A DNA stretch of 64,000 bases from Colwellia psychrerythraea (GTDB lineage: Bacteria; Pseudomonadota; Gammaproteobacteria; Enterobacterales; Alteromonadaceae): the NCBI RefSeq assembly GCF_000764185.1, contig NZ_JQEC01000051.1, forward strand, positions 62,001 to 126,000, read 5' to 3'. The notes beneath the pieces are model-generated. The model saw only the letters and a list, made by a program, of their open reading frames with translations, ran no database searches and was not told where the DNA came from. Shown one piece after another: positions 9,593 through 20,592 of this stretch. Every line of letters starts with the position of its first letter. Within the stretch, counting starts at the first letter, position 1. A program made the position numbers and the translations under genes.

Positions 9593-11392
9593 TTAGTCTT
9601 GTGAAGCAGCTTCTTCTTTCTTTTCATTAGGAAGTACAGCAACACCTAACTCTTTTAACTGCTCAGTGTTAGCTATACCTGGCGCATTAGTTAATGGACA
9701 AGCCGCAGTATTGGTTTTCGGGAAAGCCATTACGTCACGAATTGAACTTGCACCTGTCATTAACATTACCAGACGATCTAAACCAAACGCTAAACCGGCA
9801 TGTGGTGGAGCACCATACTGAAGTGCTTCAAGCAAGAAGCCGAATTTCTCTTCTGCTTCTTCATCGCTAATGCCTAAAATTCTAAATACAGCTGCTTGCA
9901 TATCTTGATTGTGAATACGAACAGAGCCACCGCCAAGTTCACAACCATTTAAAACCATATCATAAGCATCAGATAAAGCGCCAACAGGATTAGCTTCTAA
10001 TTGCTCGGCTGTTAAATTTGTTGGTGCAGTAAACGGATGATGAATTGCATGCATGTGACCATCTACTTCTTCAAACATAGGGAAATCGACAACCCAAAGA
10101 GGTTTCCATTCACCTTGAAGTAACTCAAGATCTTCACCTAATTTAAGGCGAAGTGCACCAAGCGATTCAGTTACCACATTGTATTGGTCTGCACCAAAGA
10201 AAACGATATCGCCTGTTTTAGCGTTAACACGTTTTAATAATGCTATCGCTTCATCACTTGATAAGAATTTTAAAATTGGTGATTGTAAACCGTCAACACC
10301 TGTTGCAAGTGCAGCATCAATATCATTTACTTTTAACCAAGGCATGCCTTTAGCGCCATAAATGCCAACAAATTTAGTTAATTCGTCTAAGCCTTTACGT
10401 GAGAATTTAGCTGCGCCTTGTGGCACACAAATTACCGCAACACGACCGTTGTCATCATTAGCAGGACCAGAGAATACTTTGAACTCAACATCTTTTAAGA
10501 TATCAGCTACATCAACTAGCTCTAGTGGGTTACGTAAATCAGGCTTATCACTACCAAAACGAGTCATCGCTTCAGAATAAGGCATACGCGGGAACTCACC
10601 TAGATCAACATTCAACATTGTTTGAAATAGTTCACGGATCATTTTTTCCGTTACTTCCATTACCTGATCACTACTCATGAACGAGGTTTCAATATCTATT
10701 TGAGTGAATTCAGGTTGTCTATCAGCACGTAAATCTTCATCACGGAAACATTTAACTATTTGATAGTAACGTTCCATACCTGACATCATTAGCAATTGTT
10801 TAAACAATTGTGGTGATTGTGGTAATGCAAAAAATTGACCTTTATGGGTACGACTTGGTACTAAATAGTCACGGGCACCTTCAGGCGTAGCAGCTGTTAG
10901 AATTGGCGTTTCAATATCTAAGAAACCCTGTGACTCTAATGAACTACGCACTGCAGAAGTCACTTTAGCGCGGAAACGTAAACGTTCAGTCATTTCAACA
11001 CGACGTAAGTCTAAATAACGATACTTAAGACGTAACTCTTCAGAGTTAACTTGATTAGAGTCTAATGGCAAAGGCGCTGACTTATTTAAGATAGTAAGTT
11101 CTAAACCTAGAACTTCGATACCACCTGTTTTCATGCCTTTATTTACTTGGCCTTCAGGGCGAGCACGTACTTTACCTGTTATTTGTACACAAAACTCATT
11201 ACGTAAAGTGTTTGCTTTTTTAATTACTTCAGGTAAATCTGGATCATAAACAACCTGTACAAGGCCTTCACGGTCACGTAAATCTAAAAAGATCACTGCG
11301 CCTAAATCACGACGTTTGTTAACCCAACCACATAAAGTTATTTCTTGACCAATGTGAGATTCATTCACATCACCACAATAAAGACTACGCAT
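9593..11392 (-). CDS. aspS: Aspartyl-tRNA synthetase
   Basis: Class II aminoacyl-tRNA synthetase charging tRNA-Asp. At 599 residues it is the bacterial-type enzyme with an N-terminal OB anticodon-binding domain (~1-105), class II motif 2 ([18 protein letters not shown], ~216-233), a GAD insertion domain (~290-420) and motif 3 ([13 protein letters not shown]). The C-terminus ends in a short acidic/lysine-rich tail. Own terminator downstream. Confidence 0.98.
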   Translation of the reverse strand: MRSLYCGDVNESHIGQEITLCGWVNKRRDLGAVIFLDLRDREGLVQVVYDPDLPEVIKKANTLRNEFCVQITGKVRARPEGQVNKGMKTGGIEVLGLELTILNKSAPLPLDSNQVNSEELRLKYRYLDLRRVEMTERLRFRAKVTSAVRSSLESQGFLDIETPILTAATPEGARDYLVPSRTHKGQFFALPQSPQLFKQLLMMSGMERYYQIVKCFRDEDLRADRQPEFTQIDIETSFMSSDQVMEVTEKMIRELFQTMLNVDLGEFPRMPYSEAMTRFGSDKPDLRNPLELVDVADILKDVEFKVFSGPANDDNGRVAVICVPQGAAKFSRKGLDELTKFVGIYGAKGMPWLKVNDIDAALATGVDGLQSPILKFLSSDEAIALLKRVNAKTGDIVFFGADQYNVVTESLGALRLKLGEDLELLQGEWKPLWVVDFPMFEEVDGHMHAIHHPFTAPTNLTAEQLEANPVGALSDAYDMVLNGCELGGGSVRIHNQDMQAAVFRILGISDEEAEEKFGFLLEALQYGAPPHAGLAFGLDRLVMLMTGASSIRDVMAFPKTNTAACPLTNAPGIANTEQLKELGVAVLPNEKKEEAASQD

Positions 11393-11656
11393 GTATTTTT
11401 TGCCTTACTAATTATGTCTACACATATTAACGAGCGTTATTAAGCGCGCGTTAGGATAATTTTGGCCATATTATAAAGCATTGATTGTTAATGTCACCCT
11501 AGAACAGGCGGATGGGTTAATAAAGATAGGCAATAGCATTTAAAACTGAAAAATATAACTTTTGACTACATTTTATCTAAGTAAGCGGGAAAGTTATCTT
11601 TAAGGCAAAGACAACAAACCACTTTCACTGTAGTGCTAAAGATTATAGCACCTGCA

Positions 11657-14608
11657 CTAATTGAATATATAGTGGTTCTTACCGGCCGCTTTTACTTTAT
11701 ACATCATAGTATCTGCAATTTTGAGTAATTCAGTATCATTATCACCATCATTTGGATACATGGCGATACCTATACTGCAACCGATAAAAGCGTTGATTTT
11801 TGACTTTCCTTTGGAGAGTTCAAATTCTTTTTGCATCAACCGAAGCACTTTTTCAGCAACATAAGCTGCTTCATTAGGGCTATGTAAACCGGTGAGTAAT
11901 AAAACAAACTCATCACCACCAAAGCGGACTACGGTATCTGAACTTCTCACACAGCCTTGTAAACGTAAAGCTACTTGCTGTAATAGTTCATCACCAACAT
12001 CATGCCCATGAGTATCGTTAATGTTTTTGAAACCGTCTAAATCGATAAATAAAACCGCCATTTTAAGGGATTGACGCTGATGAAACTCAATAGCTGTACT
12101 TAATCTATCTTTAAGTAATACTCGGTTTGCAAGTCCCGTTAACTCATCGTGCGTTGCCATATGTTTCATGATTTTTTCAAGTTGCTCTCGATGTTTAATT
12201 TCAACTTGTAAGCGTCTGTTCCACATCACAATAACACCAAGCACTAATAAAATAATAACACCAATTTGTGCACCAACTTGTAACACAACATTTTTATCAA
12301 GCCCTGTTTTTATCGCAAGCGTGAACCAAGTATCATAAATAACTTGCTTTTCTTTTTCTGTGATTGACGCTAAACCTTTATTGATAATATCTTTTAATAA
12401 AGGTAACTGTTTATTGATGCCAAAATGACTTTTATCTAGGCTTACACCTTCCATCATAGAAATTATCAAGGTAACTATGTTTTCTTGCTTTAAAAGTTGT
12501 GTGGCTGAAGCCATAGTGGTGATAAAACCATCAACACGCTCTTGTTGCAGTGCAACTAATGCTTGCTCTCTATCATCCACTAATTTAAAAGTGATTAAAG
12601 GGTGCTTTTTTCTTAGTTCAGCAATCAAATAATAACCTTTAACAATAGCAACTTGCTTACCATAAAAATCTTCTAACTTGGTTTTACGACCATAATATTG
12701 CGGATGCACCATTACCCATGGCATTTGCCAATAGCTTTCAGTAAACAGCATAAATCCTTCACGCCCAGGTGTTGGCGTGATACTTCCTAACATATCTATT
12801 TCATCGTCTAATAAAGCTTGATATAAAAGCTGCCAGCTATCAAAAACGGCATAATTAAATTCGATGTTGGTTCTATCTTTAATTAAATTAATTATATCGC
12901 GGTTAATTCCTGAAAAGTCACCATTTTCATCAATAAATTCAACGGGTGATAGCTGCTTGATAAAGCCTAAGTTGATCTTACCTCGTGAAGCCAAAAAGGT
13001 GATTTCGTCATCGTTTAACTTAATTTTTTTAGCCTGGTTTTTATAATAATACTCTCCGGTATTGCCGTTTAACCACCTATCTTCAATTTGAATAAGGGTA
13101 TTGATATCTAATTCACTAAAACCTTTATCAATAATTTCTGTTAACTTATTATTTTTCTGATGAATGACTGGCGATAAGTTTAGAGTGATAACAGGGCTGT
13201 TTAAGCGATAAAAAAGCGCTTGTAAATTACTTTGTACTAACCTTGCATTAATCAAATCAACTAAGCCGACTAAGCCTGATATTTCGCCCTGTTCTGCAGC
13301 CGTTAACATAGCATTTAAGCTACTGAAGTAACGAACATTTATCTTAGGATACTGTGCTAAGAATTTATCTTTGAAAGTCGAACCTTGCCAAATTCCGATA
13401 ACATCTTGGCTAAACAACTGGCTAAATTGTTCGAGAGAATACAGCCTTTCTCCGTCAATATTTTTAATTTTCTTACTGAGATAAATTTGAGCATTAGAGA
13501 GATAAATTGGCTGAGCGAATAAAGTATTTAGAGGGGCCTGCACATGGTCTGGGTAAGCCATAAGTACATCTGCTTTTTGTTCCGCAATAAGATCTAAACC
13601 TTCGGCCATGTCGCGGGCGACAAATTCAACATTTATGCCTACATGTTGAGACCATAAGCGCCAGACATCAATCAATAAACCTTGTGGTTCACCTGACGGG
13701 CTAACCCCCATGTAAGGTGGGTAATGTGATGAAAATGCAACGAGCAAACTATCTTTATTTTTATCTAACCCTAACCACTTACGTTCAATGGCTGACCTTT
13801 CATGCCGAGATACTTTTTCAAAACCTTGTTCGATGAAACGAAGTAAAGCATCGTTATGCTTAGCCACAGCAACACCATAGTCACCTTGCTGGTAACGTAA
13901 AACTTTGTGCACAGGAAAACGCTGCCGTAAACTTTCATATTCGGGAAAATTATCTGCCAATTTTTCTAAACCACTAAACACTAATATTTCGTTATTTAAT
14001 GCTGCACGGTATAAATTGTGACGATTTCCGTAGGTTTTCAAGGCTAACTCCGGATGATACTTTTTCAATTTATCAATATGAGCAGAGCCCTCAACAACAC
14101 CAATGCTATAAGGTTTTAGATCGGCAAGACTATCAACCGTATTGAGTTGTTGATGCACATAAAGATGGGTATATACATGAAAAAGAGGTTTTGAGAATTC
14201 AAGTTTTTTACGACGAGAGTCAATAATGGTTAAACCACCATGCATATCAACATTTCCCTTCGCTACTTGGCTTAATGTATCAAGCCAAGGCAAGACCACA
14301 AATTGAATTTCAACCTGTTGTTTTTCTGCCCATAATCGCCACATATCAGCCATCAAACCAATAGCAGAGCCCTGTTCATCTATGGAGTGATACGGAAATG
14401 AAGTTTCATTTATTGCGATTGTCAGTGGTTGCTTAAAATCACTGGTTGACAAAGCTGTTGGTTGATTATCTAAAGCAGTACCTTTGTCACCGCTAGCGGG
14501 CTTAACTTGTTCAGTGACAGTTGAAGCCGACAAGCTATCACTGCTATAAAAACTTAGGAGAATAGTAGTTAAAACAATAAAATATATCGGTTGATAAAGT
14601 TTTTTCAA
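11657..14608 (-). CDS. Membrane diguanylate cyclase with three periplasmic family-3 solute-binding domains
   Basis: A 983-residue predicted sensor that would make cyclic di-GMP. A signal or anchor helix (~8-28) is followed by three tandem SBP_bac_3-like modules: residues ~52-290 ([17 protein letters not shown]), ~290-525 ([14 protein letters not shown]) and ~540-775 ([19 protein letters not shown]). A membrane helix lies at ~785-805 and a GGDEF domain from ~820 to the end. The active-site motif GGDEF is intact at 897-901, with an RSSD I-site five residues before it, so activity and product inhibition are expected. The start is TTG with AAGGTG seven bases upstream. No EAL domain. The ligand is unknown; such modules usually bind amino acids or similar small molecules. 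Monocistronic, divergent from cmoA. Confidence 0.9.
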   Translation of the reverse strand: MKKLYQPIYFIVLTTILLSFYSSDSLSASTVTEQVKPASGDKGTALDNQPTALSTSDFKQPLTIAINETSFPYHSIDEQGSAIGLMADMWRLWAEKQQVEIQFVVLPWLDTLSQVAKGNVDMHGGLTIIDSRRKKLEFSKPLFHVYTHLYVHQQLNTVDSLADLKPYSIGVVEGSAHIDKLKKYHPELALKTYGNRHNLYRAALNNEILVFSGLEKLADNFPEYESLRQRFPVHKVLRYQQGDYGVAVAKHNDALLRFIEQGFEKVSRHERSAIERKWLGLDKNKDSLLVAFSSHYPPYMGVSPSGEPQGLLIDVWRLWSQHVGINVEFVARDMAEGLDLIAEQKADVLMAYPDHVQAPLNTLFAQPIYLSNAQIYLSKKIKNIDGERLYSLEQFSQLFSQDVIGIWQGSTFKDKFLAQYPKINVRYFSSLNAMLTAAEQGEISGLVGLVDLINARLVQSNLQALFYRLNSPVITLNLSPVIHQKNNKLTEIIDKGFSELDINTLIQIEDRWLNGNTGEYYYKNQAKKIKLNDDEITFLASRGKINLGFIKQLSPVEFIDENGDFSGINRDIINLIKDRTNIEFNYAVFDSWQLLYQALLDDEIDMLGSITPTPGREGFMLFTESYWQMPWVMVHPQYYGRKTKLEDFYGKQVAIVKGYYLIAELRKKHPLITFKLVDDREQALVALQQERVDGFITTMASATQLLKQENIVTLIISMMEGVSLDKSHFGINKQLPLLKDIINKGLASITEKEKQVIYDTWFTLAIKTGLDKNVVLQVGAQIGVIILLVLGVIVMWNRRLQVEIKHREQLEKIMKHMATHDELTGLANRVLLKDRLSTAIEFHQRQSLKMAVLFIDLDGFKNINDTHGHDVGDELLQQVALRLQGCVRSSDTVVRFGGDEFVLLLTGLHSPNEAAYVAEKVLRLMQKEFELSKGKSKINAFIGCSIGIAMYPNDGDNDTELLKIADTMMYKVKAAGKNHYIFN

Positions 14609-14703
14609 AAAAACACCTTATAAATATAGCGTTGCAAATGAGATCGGTTAAAATAAGCAGATATTATTATCAACTTAACACAAATGAGCCGAAAGCAAAG
14701 ATA

Positions 14704-15438
14704 ATGCATAATTCAGATACCGACTTAATATACTCACAAGCGCATAAACAAGTAAAAAACTTTACTTTTGATGCGCAAGTTGTGGAAGTTTTCCCTGACA
14801 TGATATCTCGCTCAGTGCCGGGATATAATACTATTATCGACACTATAGGTCGACTAAGCCAACAATTTGTGCAAGAAAATAGCAATATCTATGATCTTGG
14901 TTGCTCGTTAGGTGCGGCTACACTCGCTATGCGAAAAGGTATTACCGCCAAGGGCTGCAAAATCATTGGCGTAGATAACTCTAGCGATATGGTCAAGCGC
15001 TGTATAATGCATGTTGATGCATTTAAAGGTAATACTCCGGTAACTATTGTTGAAGGTAATATTCAAGATATCAATATTGAGAATGCCTCTATGGTGGTAT
15101 TGAATTTTACCTTACAGTTTATTGAAAAGTCAGAGCGCCAAGCATTACTTAGTAAAATAGCGCAAGGTTTAAACCCTGGTGGTTTACTTGTACTTTCAGA
15201 AAAGATTACCAGTGATGACCAAACCATTGATAAAGTGCTAGTTGATTTGCATCATAATTTTAAACGAGATAATGGTTACAGCGAATTAGAAGTAGCACAA
15301 AAACGCAGCGCATTAGAAAAAGTTATGTTGACTGACTCACTTGAAGTACATAAGCAGCGTTTATCTCAAGCAGGTTTTAACCATAGCGCTTTGTGGTTTC
15401 AATGTTTTAACTTCACCTCGCTTATTGCAATAAAATAG
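14704..15438 (+). CDS. cmoA: Carboxy-S-adenosyl-L-methionine synthase
   Basis: Makes carboxy-SAM from SAM and prephenate, the donor for wobble uridine carboxymethylation in tRNA. From the ATG at 14704 the protein has 244 residues and starts [12 protein letters not shown], close to the family N-terminus; a longer reading frame from 14632 adds 24 residues without family support. Seen: [25 protein letters not shown]-binding [12 protein letters not shown] and [12 protein letters not shown]. cmoB follows on the same strand after 99 bases. Confidence 0.94.
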   Translation: MHNSDTDLIYSQAHKQVKNFTFDAQVVEVFPDMISRSVPGYNTIIDTIGRLSQQFVQENSNIYDLGCSLGAATLAMRKGITAKGCKIIGVDNSSDMVKRCIMHVDAFKGNTPVTIVEGNIQDINIENASMVVLNFTLQFIEKSERQALLSKIAQGLNPGGLLVLSEKITSDDQTIDKVLVDLHHNFKRDNGYSELEVAQKRSALEKVMLTDSLEVHKQRLSQAGFNHSALWFQCFNFTSLIAIK

Positions 15439-15537
15439 TTGCCATTAAATAAGAGTAATATAATAATTTACTATAAAGTTGAACCAATAAATTGGTCCAC
15501 TTAAATACGCCACGTTTACACCACGAATTAGAACCCT

Positions 15538-16506
15538 ATGAAACAATTCAATAATTTTTACCAACAAATTGCCACTAATCGCTTAAGCCATTGGCTAAAT
15601 ACTCTACCTGCTCAATTGACTCATTGGCATGAAAATAACTTGCACGGTGAATATAAACATTGGCAAAAAACACTCGACGCTTTGCCTGTAGTAGAGGCTA
15701 ATTCCATCATTGATATTGCTGACACGGTAAAAGTGGGTGAATTAGGCGATTTAGATCAAGGACAATTTAAGCGTCTAGAAAATCTAATGAAAAAATTTAA
15801 GCCATGGCGTAAAGGTCCATATCATATTCATGGTTTACATATTGATACCGAGTGGCGTAGCGATTTTAAATGGGATCGCCTAAGTGAACATATCAGTGAT
15901 TTATCTGATAGGTATGTACTTGATATAGGTTGTGGTAGTGGTTATCACCTATGGCGAATGCGTGGTGCTGGTGCTAAATTTGTTGTTGGCATTGACCCAA
16001 CTCAATTATTTTTAATGCAGTTTAATGCGGTTAAACACTTTATTGATGATAGCCAAGTACATTTATTACCCTTAGGCATTGAACAACTACCAGAATTAGG
16101 CGCATTTGATACGGTATTTTCTATGGGCGTGTTATATCACCGTAGATCGCCAATTGATTTTCTATATCAATTAAAAGCACAACTGGTTAAAGGGGGTGAG
16201 CTTGTATTAGAAACATTAATAGTTGATGGCGATGAAAATACCGTATTGGTACCCGGTGAGCGCTATGCAAAAATGCGCAACGTCTGGTTTTTACCCAGTG
16301 AAAAAGCTATGTGTGCCTGGTTAGAGCGCTGCGGCTTTAGCAATGTGCGTGTAGTTAATACTGATACAACAGCATTGGATGAACAAAGAAAAACCGAGTG
16401 GATAGATACAGAATCGCTGCAAGATTTTCTTGACCCAAATGATAACAGGAAAACTATTGAGGGTTACCCTGCTCCCAAACGCGCCATATTTATTGCTAAT
16501 ACTTAA
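15538..16506 (+). CDS. cmoB: tRNA U34 carboxymethyltransferase
   Basis: Transfers the carboxymethyl group from carboxy-SAM to 5-hydroxyuridine at position 34 of tRNAs, giving cmo5U. The 322-residue protein shows the typical N-terminus ([15 protein letters not shown]), the [27 protein letters not shown] block and the Rossmann motif [15 protein letters not shown]. Downstream of cmoA in the usual order, so the two enzymes act in sequence. Confidence 0.96.
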   Translation: MKQFNNFYQQIATNRLSHWLNTLPAQLTHWHENNLHGEYKHWQKTLDALPVVEANSIIDIADTVKVGELGDLDQGQFKRLENLMKKFKPWRKGPYHIHGLHIDTEWRSDFKWDRLSEHISDLSDRYVLDIGCGSGYHLWRMRGAGAKFVVGIDPTQLFLMQFNAVKHFIDDSQVHLLPLGIEQLPELGAFDTVFSMGVLYHRRSPIDFLYQLKAQLVKGGELVLETLIVDGDENTVLVPGERYAKMRNVWFLPSEKAMCAWLERCGFSNVRVVNTDTTALDEQRKTEWIDTESLQDFLDPNDNRKTIEGYPAPKRAIFIANT

Positions 16507-16657
16507 AACCTAAAAAATTAAACCACTAGGGATACCGAGAAAACATAAGCCAAAGTAAATGAGGTAAGTTATAGTAACTTCAAAGAGTTAAGTTAGTCTA
16601 ATTTGCACTTAATTAACTTATTTACATAAACTTGCCCAGTTTTAACTAAGGATAGCT

Positions 16658-18004
16658 ATGAATGATGTTTGGTTAGCAAGACGTCTTAAAAAGGTGACTA
16701 ACAGACAGCAAGATCATCGTGATCCTTACCAACGAGATAGAGCAAGAATACTACATTCAGCCTCTTTTCGTCGCTTGCAGTCGAAAACTCAAGTTATGGG
16801 TAGCGGCCAAAGTGATTTCTATCGCACTCGCTTAACCCATTCATTAGAAGCGGCGCAAATAGGCTCGGGCATAACAGCTCAGTTACGTTGTAAATATCCG
16901 GAATTATCTAACGCCCTTTTTCCTAATAGCGATAGTTTAATAGAAACCATTTGTTTAGCTCATGACATCGGTCATCCGCCCTTCGGTCACGGTGGTGAAA
17001 TTGCGCTAAATTATATGATGCGCGATAATGGTGGTTTTGAAGGTAATGGTCAAACGCTTCGTATAGTTGCACGTTTAGAAACATTCAGTGAACACTACGG
17101 TATGAATTTATGTAGAAGAACGCTACTTGGCTTAATGAAATACCCACAATTAATTGAAACACTGAGTAAAGATGAAAAACCAAGTAACGATGGTAACTTT
17201 CGACAACTGAAAGCCGATGAATGGCATCCGCCTAAAGGTTTATATAGTGACGATCAAGATATTATTGACTGGGTGCTTGAGCCACTATCAAAATCTGACC
17301 GCAACTTATTTCAAAGTATTAACGAGCAAAAAACAACAAATAGCCACCATAAAACCCGTTTCAAGTCACTTGATTGCTCAATTATGGAGTTGGCCGATGA
17401 TATTGCCTATGGCATCCATGATCTAGAAGATGCCATAGTAACCAAAGTAGTCAATCGCAATGACTTTGAGCAAGAAGTTATACATAAATTACAATTGATC
17501 GACGATACTTGGTTACAAGAATACAGTGATACGCTAACTGAAAAATTATTTAGTGATCACCATCACTTGCAAAAAGATGCGATTGGCGGCTTGGTAAATT
17601 ATTTAATTACTGCTATTAAGTTAACCGACTTAAATGAGCAAGGTGACATTGATTTTACTGAACCGCTGCTTCGTTATAACGCAACTTTGTCAGACTCTAC
17701 TGCACAAGCCTTAAAGATATTTAAAGACTTCGTTTACTTTTATGTCATCAAATTAACCAGTTTGCAGCGACTAGAATACAGAGGGCAACAAATAGTGATG
17801 GAACTTTTTGAAGCGCTTTCATCTGATCCCATGCGTTTACTGCCCAGTAATAGTGCAAAACGTTGGCAATACGCGGTAGGTAATAAAGAGAATCCACAAA
17901 GAATAATAGCTGACTATATTGCCGGCATGACCGATGATTACGCCACACGACTTTATCAGACTTTATTTAATGCTCACGGCGCTTCAGATTATCAATTAAC
18001 TTAA
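16658..18004 (+). CDS. Deoxyguanosinetriphosphate triphosphohydrolase-like protein
   Basis: HD-domain dNTP triphosphohydrolase of the Dgt family, expected to split dNTPs into nucleoside and tripolyphosphate. The 448-residue protein has the metal-binding set: H61 in RLTHSLEAAQIG, H102-D103 in LAHDIGHPPFGHGGE, and a later DDIAYGIHDLEDA helix. The start ATG has an AAGGATA Shine-Dalgarno. It belongs to the dGTPase-like subfamily; substrate preference cannot be read from sequence. Stands 151 bases after cmoB with no clear terminator between them. Confidence 0.92.
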   Translation: MNDVWLARRLKKVTNRQQDHRDPYQRDRARILHSASFRRLQSKTQVMGSGQSDFYRTRLTHSLEAAQIGSGITAQLRCKYPELSNALFPNSDSLIETICLAHDIGHPPFGHGGEIALNYMMRDNGGFEGNGQTLRIVARLETFSEHYGMNLCRRTLLGLMKYPQLIETLSKDEKPSNDGNFRQLKADEWHPPKGLYSDDQDIIDWVLEPLSKSDRNLFQSINEQKTTNSHHKTRFKSLDCSIMELADDIAYGIHDLEDAIVTKVVNRNDFEQEVIHKLQLIDDTWLQEYSDTLTEKLFSDHHHLQKDAIGGLVNYLITAIKLTDLNEQGDIDFTEPLLRYNATLSDSTAQALKIFKDFVYFYVIKLTSLQRLEYRGQQIVMELFEALSSDPMRLLPSNSAKRWQYAVGNKENPQRIIADYIAGMTDDYATRLYQTLFNAHGASDYQLT

Positions 18005-18084
18005 TTTTTGTTAAAGCTAACTACAATGAAGTTAAATGAAACATAAAAATATAACGAATATATAAACATGAGAATAATGCAGAA

Positions 18085-19176
18085 ATGTTAGAAATATATG
18101 CCGGTAAAAACGCCCTGAAAACCATTCAAGATCAAGGTTTTAAACAAGAATTATTTACTAATTTCCTTGGCGCAAGCGGAGGCCCTAAATGGTTTACCCT
18201 GTTTGGCTTGGATAAATACCTATTTGGTGATTTCTTTCAGGGTAGAAACACCGAGCTTAACTTAATTGGCTCAAGTGCAGGTGCTTTTCGAGCAGCAGCA
18301 TTAACACAAAATAATCCTATACAGGCTATTGAACGCTTAGCTCATACCTATGCCAACACAGTTTACTCAAAAAAACCTAGTGCGAAGGAAATAGCAAGTA
18401 CAGCGGTAGACATAGTTGACCAGCTTTTTTCGAAAAATGGTGCCGATGAAGTTATCAACAATAACGTATTTAAAGCCCATTTTTTGGTGGCTAAGTGTAA
18501 TGGCTTAACTGCTTTTGATAATAAGTTAATGCAAGGAGCAGGCTTAATTAAAAGTATATTGCTAAATAAAATGGATAGAAGATTACTCGCTAACCAATAT
18601 CAACGGTATATTTTCAAACACCCTAGCAGTAATTTAACTATTGATGACCCCTATAATTTCAGTAATGTTTACCAAAACTTAACCAGTGATAATATTAAAA
18701 GTGCCCTGCTCGCTTCAGGTTCAATCCCTATGGTGATGTCAGGGGTAAAGCATATTGATGGCGCAGTAAAAGGTACTTATCGAGATGGCGGTATTATTGA
18801 TTACCACTTTGATTTTTCATTGGGCAACAATGGTGCTGATAAACAAATGCTAGAAAGTGAAACAGCTGAACACGGCTTAACTCTTTACCCACATTTTAGC
18901 TCAGAACCAAAAGCGGGATGGTTTGACAAGAATTCAACCCGTAAAGTGCTAACAAGCAGTTACGATAATACTGTACTGTTAGCACCTTCTAAAAAGTTCA
19001 TTAACAGTCTGCCCTTCAAAAAAATTCCCGATAGAACAGATTTCACGAAACTTGATGCGACGACACGGATTAAGTACTGGCAAAAAGTATTGAAAGAGAC
19101 AGATAAGTTAGCTGAGTGTTTCAATGAGTTGATAATGAAGCAAGATTTAGCGAATATAAAGGCATTTCAGCCATAG
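18085..19176 (+). CDS. Patatin-like phospholipase family protein
   Basis: Predicted serine acyl hydrolase of 363 residues. It has the glycine-rich oxyanion loop GASGGPKW (~29-36), the nucleophile elbow GSSAG at 62-66 with Ser64, and the catalytic Asp in YRDGGIIDYH (~234). No signal peptide, so the protein is probably cytoplasmic. The substrate is not known; the family includes phospholipases A. It follows the dGTPase-like gene by 80 bases and may be read with it. Confidence 0.85.
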   Translation: MLEIYAGKNALKTIQDQGFKQELFTNFLGASGGPKWFTLFGLDKYLFGDFFQGRNTELNLIGSSAGAFRAAALTQNNPIQAIERLAHTYANTVYSKKPSAKEIASTAVDIVDQLFSKNGADEVINNNVFKAHFLVAKCNGLTAFDNKLMQGAGLIKSILLNKMDRRLLANQYQRYIFKHPSSNLTIDDPYNFSNVYQNLTSDNIKSALLASGSIPMVMSGVKHIDGAVKGTYRDGGIIDYHFDFSLGNNGADKQMLESETAEHGLTLYPHFSSEPKAGWFDKNSTRKVLTSSYDNTVLLAPSKKFINSLPFKKIPDRTDFTKLDATTRIKYWQKVLKETDKLAECFNELIMKQDLANIKAFQP

Positions 19177-19492
19177 ATGTCCATATGGCAACGCCTAACC
19201 TTGAACCTGTTATTCCCGAAGTATCTATTCAAACGGGGCATGGATACTACTTATTAGACAGTACATACGGTACAGGAAGTATCTTATTAGATAATGCAGG
19301 AAGAATTATCCTGAGAATATTGTCCAGAATCTATTGTTTATTCGCATTACTTAAGTAATTTATATTATCTGGATGTGATTCCTCAGTACTCTCGGAGGTG
19401 AAACTATAACTAAATATCTAAATTCCCAACAATCAGGTAGTTAATTTAGCCAAAAGTCAGTCCGTAAAACAAAATGTCTGAACATAGAAAAC
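19177..19492. other. 316-bp gene-free stretch between converging patatin and galU genes
   Basis: Apart from the doubtful 57-codon frame listed separately, I see no convincing gene, RNA or strong terminator. The stretch lies between two convergent genes, so a decayed gene or loose 3' ends are both possible. Confidence 0.4.
19185..19358 (+). CDS. Doubtful short frame, possible gene remnant
   Basis: A 57-codon open frame beginning MATPNLEPVIPEVS and containing HGYYLLDSTYGTGS. The amino-acid mix looks protein-like, but there is no clear Shine-Dalgarno, it starts 9 bases after the patatin stop, and I recognise no family. It could be the remains of a longer gene or chance. Confidence 0.2.
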   Translation: MATPNLEPVIPEVSIQTGHGYYLLDSTYGTGSILLDNAGRIILRILSRIYCLFALLK

Positions 19493-20392
19493 CTAAACTT
19501 TAACAATTTCCTGCAAATAAGCTTTAAAATCATCAGCCAATTCAGGGTGGCGTAGACCATATTCTACATTCGCTTTCATATAACCTAATTTAGACCCACA
19601 ATCGTGAGACTTACCAGTCATATGAAAAGCTTCAACAGTTTCAAGTTTCATTAAGCTAGCAATAGCATCAGTCAATTGAATTTCATCACCAGCACCAGGA
19701 AGAGTTAACTCAAGCATATCCCAGATTCTCTCTGACAGGACATACCTACCAACTACAGCTAAATTGGATGGGGCTTCATTAACAGCTGGTTTTTCAACAA
19801 CTGCAGTCATACTTTTAGATTCTCCAGCTGCGAGATGATGACCATCACAATCTACAACACCATAATTACTTACCATTTTCATCGGTACTGGCTCAACCAT
19901 TATTTGACTATGGCCAACTTCGTAGTAACGTTTTAACATTGCAGCTAGGTTTTCAGTTTCTAAATCAGCTGAGGCATCATCTAAAATCACATCAGGTAAG
20001 ACTACAACAAATGGTGATTCACCAATAATTGGACGAGCTTTTAATACAGCATGCCCCAAGCCTTTTGCCTCACCTTGACGAACATGCATGATTGTAACGC
20101 CTTTAGGGCAAATTGCTTGAATTTCATCTAATATTTGGCGCTTAACACGCTTCTCTAATGTTGTTTCAAGCTCAAAAGATTTATCGAAGTGGTTTTCAAT
20201 AGCATTTTTAGAGGAATGGGTGACTAAAACGATTTCTTTAATACCTGCGTCAACACACTCATTAACAATGTATTGGATCATCGGCTTATCAACAATAGGT
20301 AACATTTCTTTTGGAATTGCTTTAGTCGCCGGGAGCATGCGAGTACCAAGACCTGCAACAGGTATTACGGCCTTTGTGATTTGTTGTGACAT
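19493..20392 (-). CDS. galU: UTP-glucose-1-phosphate uridylyltransferase
   Basis: Makes UDP-glucose from UTP and glucose-1-phosphate, a general precursor for surface polysaccharides. The 299-residue protein starts with [28 protein letters not shown], the nucleotide-binding signature, and has [13 protein letters not shown] and a [14 protein letters not shown] motif near the end. I prefer the ATG at 20392, which has AGGA five bases upstream, over the ATG at 20398. It is the last gene of the polysaccharide block; a strong hairpin separates it from the preceding dehydratase gene, so it may have its own promoter. Confidence 0.97.
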   Translation of the reverse strand: MSQQITKAVIPVAGLGTRMLPATKAIPKEMLPIVDKPMIQYIVNECVDAGIKEIVLVTHSSKNAIENHFDKSFELETTLEKRVKRQILDEIQAICPKGVTIMHVRQGEAKGLGHAVLKARPIIGESPFVVVLPDVILDDASADLETENLAAMLKRYYEVGHSQIMVEPVPMKMVSNYGVVDCDGHHLAAGESKSMTAVVEKPAVNEAPSNLAVVGRYVLSERIWDMLELTLPGAGDEIQLTDAIASLMKLETVEAFHMTGKSHDCGSKLGYMKANVEYGLRHPELADDFKAYLQEIVKV

Positions 20393-20519
20393 TCTCATCC
20401 TAAATGCATTTAAACTAGATATTTCAATAGCTATAGTTTAAATATATTATCAAAGCATGTCATGTATTATATAAAAACATCGATTGAGCGTAGAAATTAA
20501 TGAGTTATTTATTATAGTA

Positions 20520-20549
20520 AGAGTAAGAGTAAACGATTACTCTTACTCT
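20520..20549 (-). terminator. Strong hairpin after the dehydratase gene, possible end of the O-antigen operon
   Basis: Perfect 13-bp stem AGAGTAAGAGTAA / TTACTCTTACTCT with a 4-base loop (ACGA), 43 bases past the stop at 20593. On the minus strand the U content after the stem is modest, so it may attenuate rather than fully terminate. Confidence 0.55.
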
Positions 20550-20592
20550 AAAAATCAATCAATTGGGCTAACCTAGGTAAACTTATAGACAA

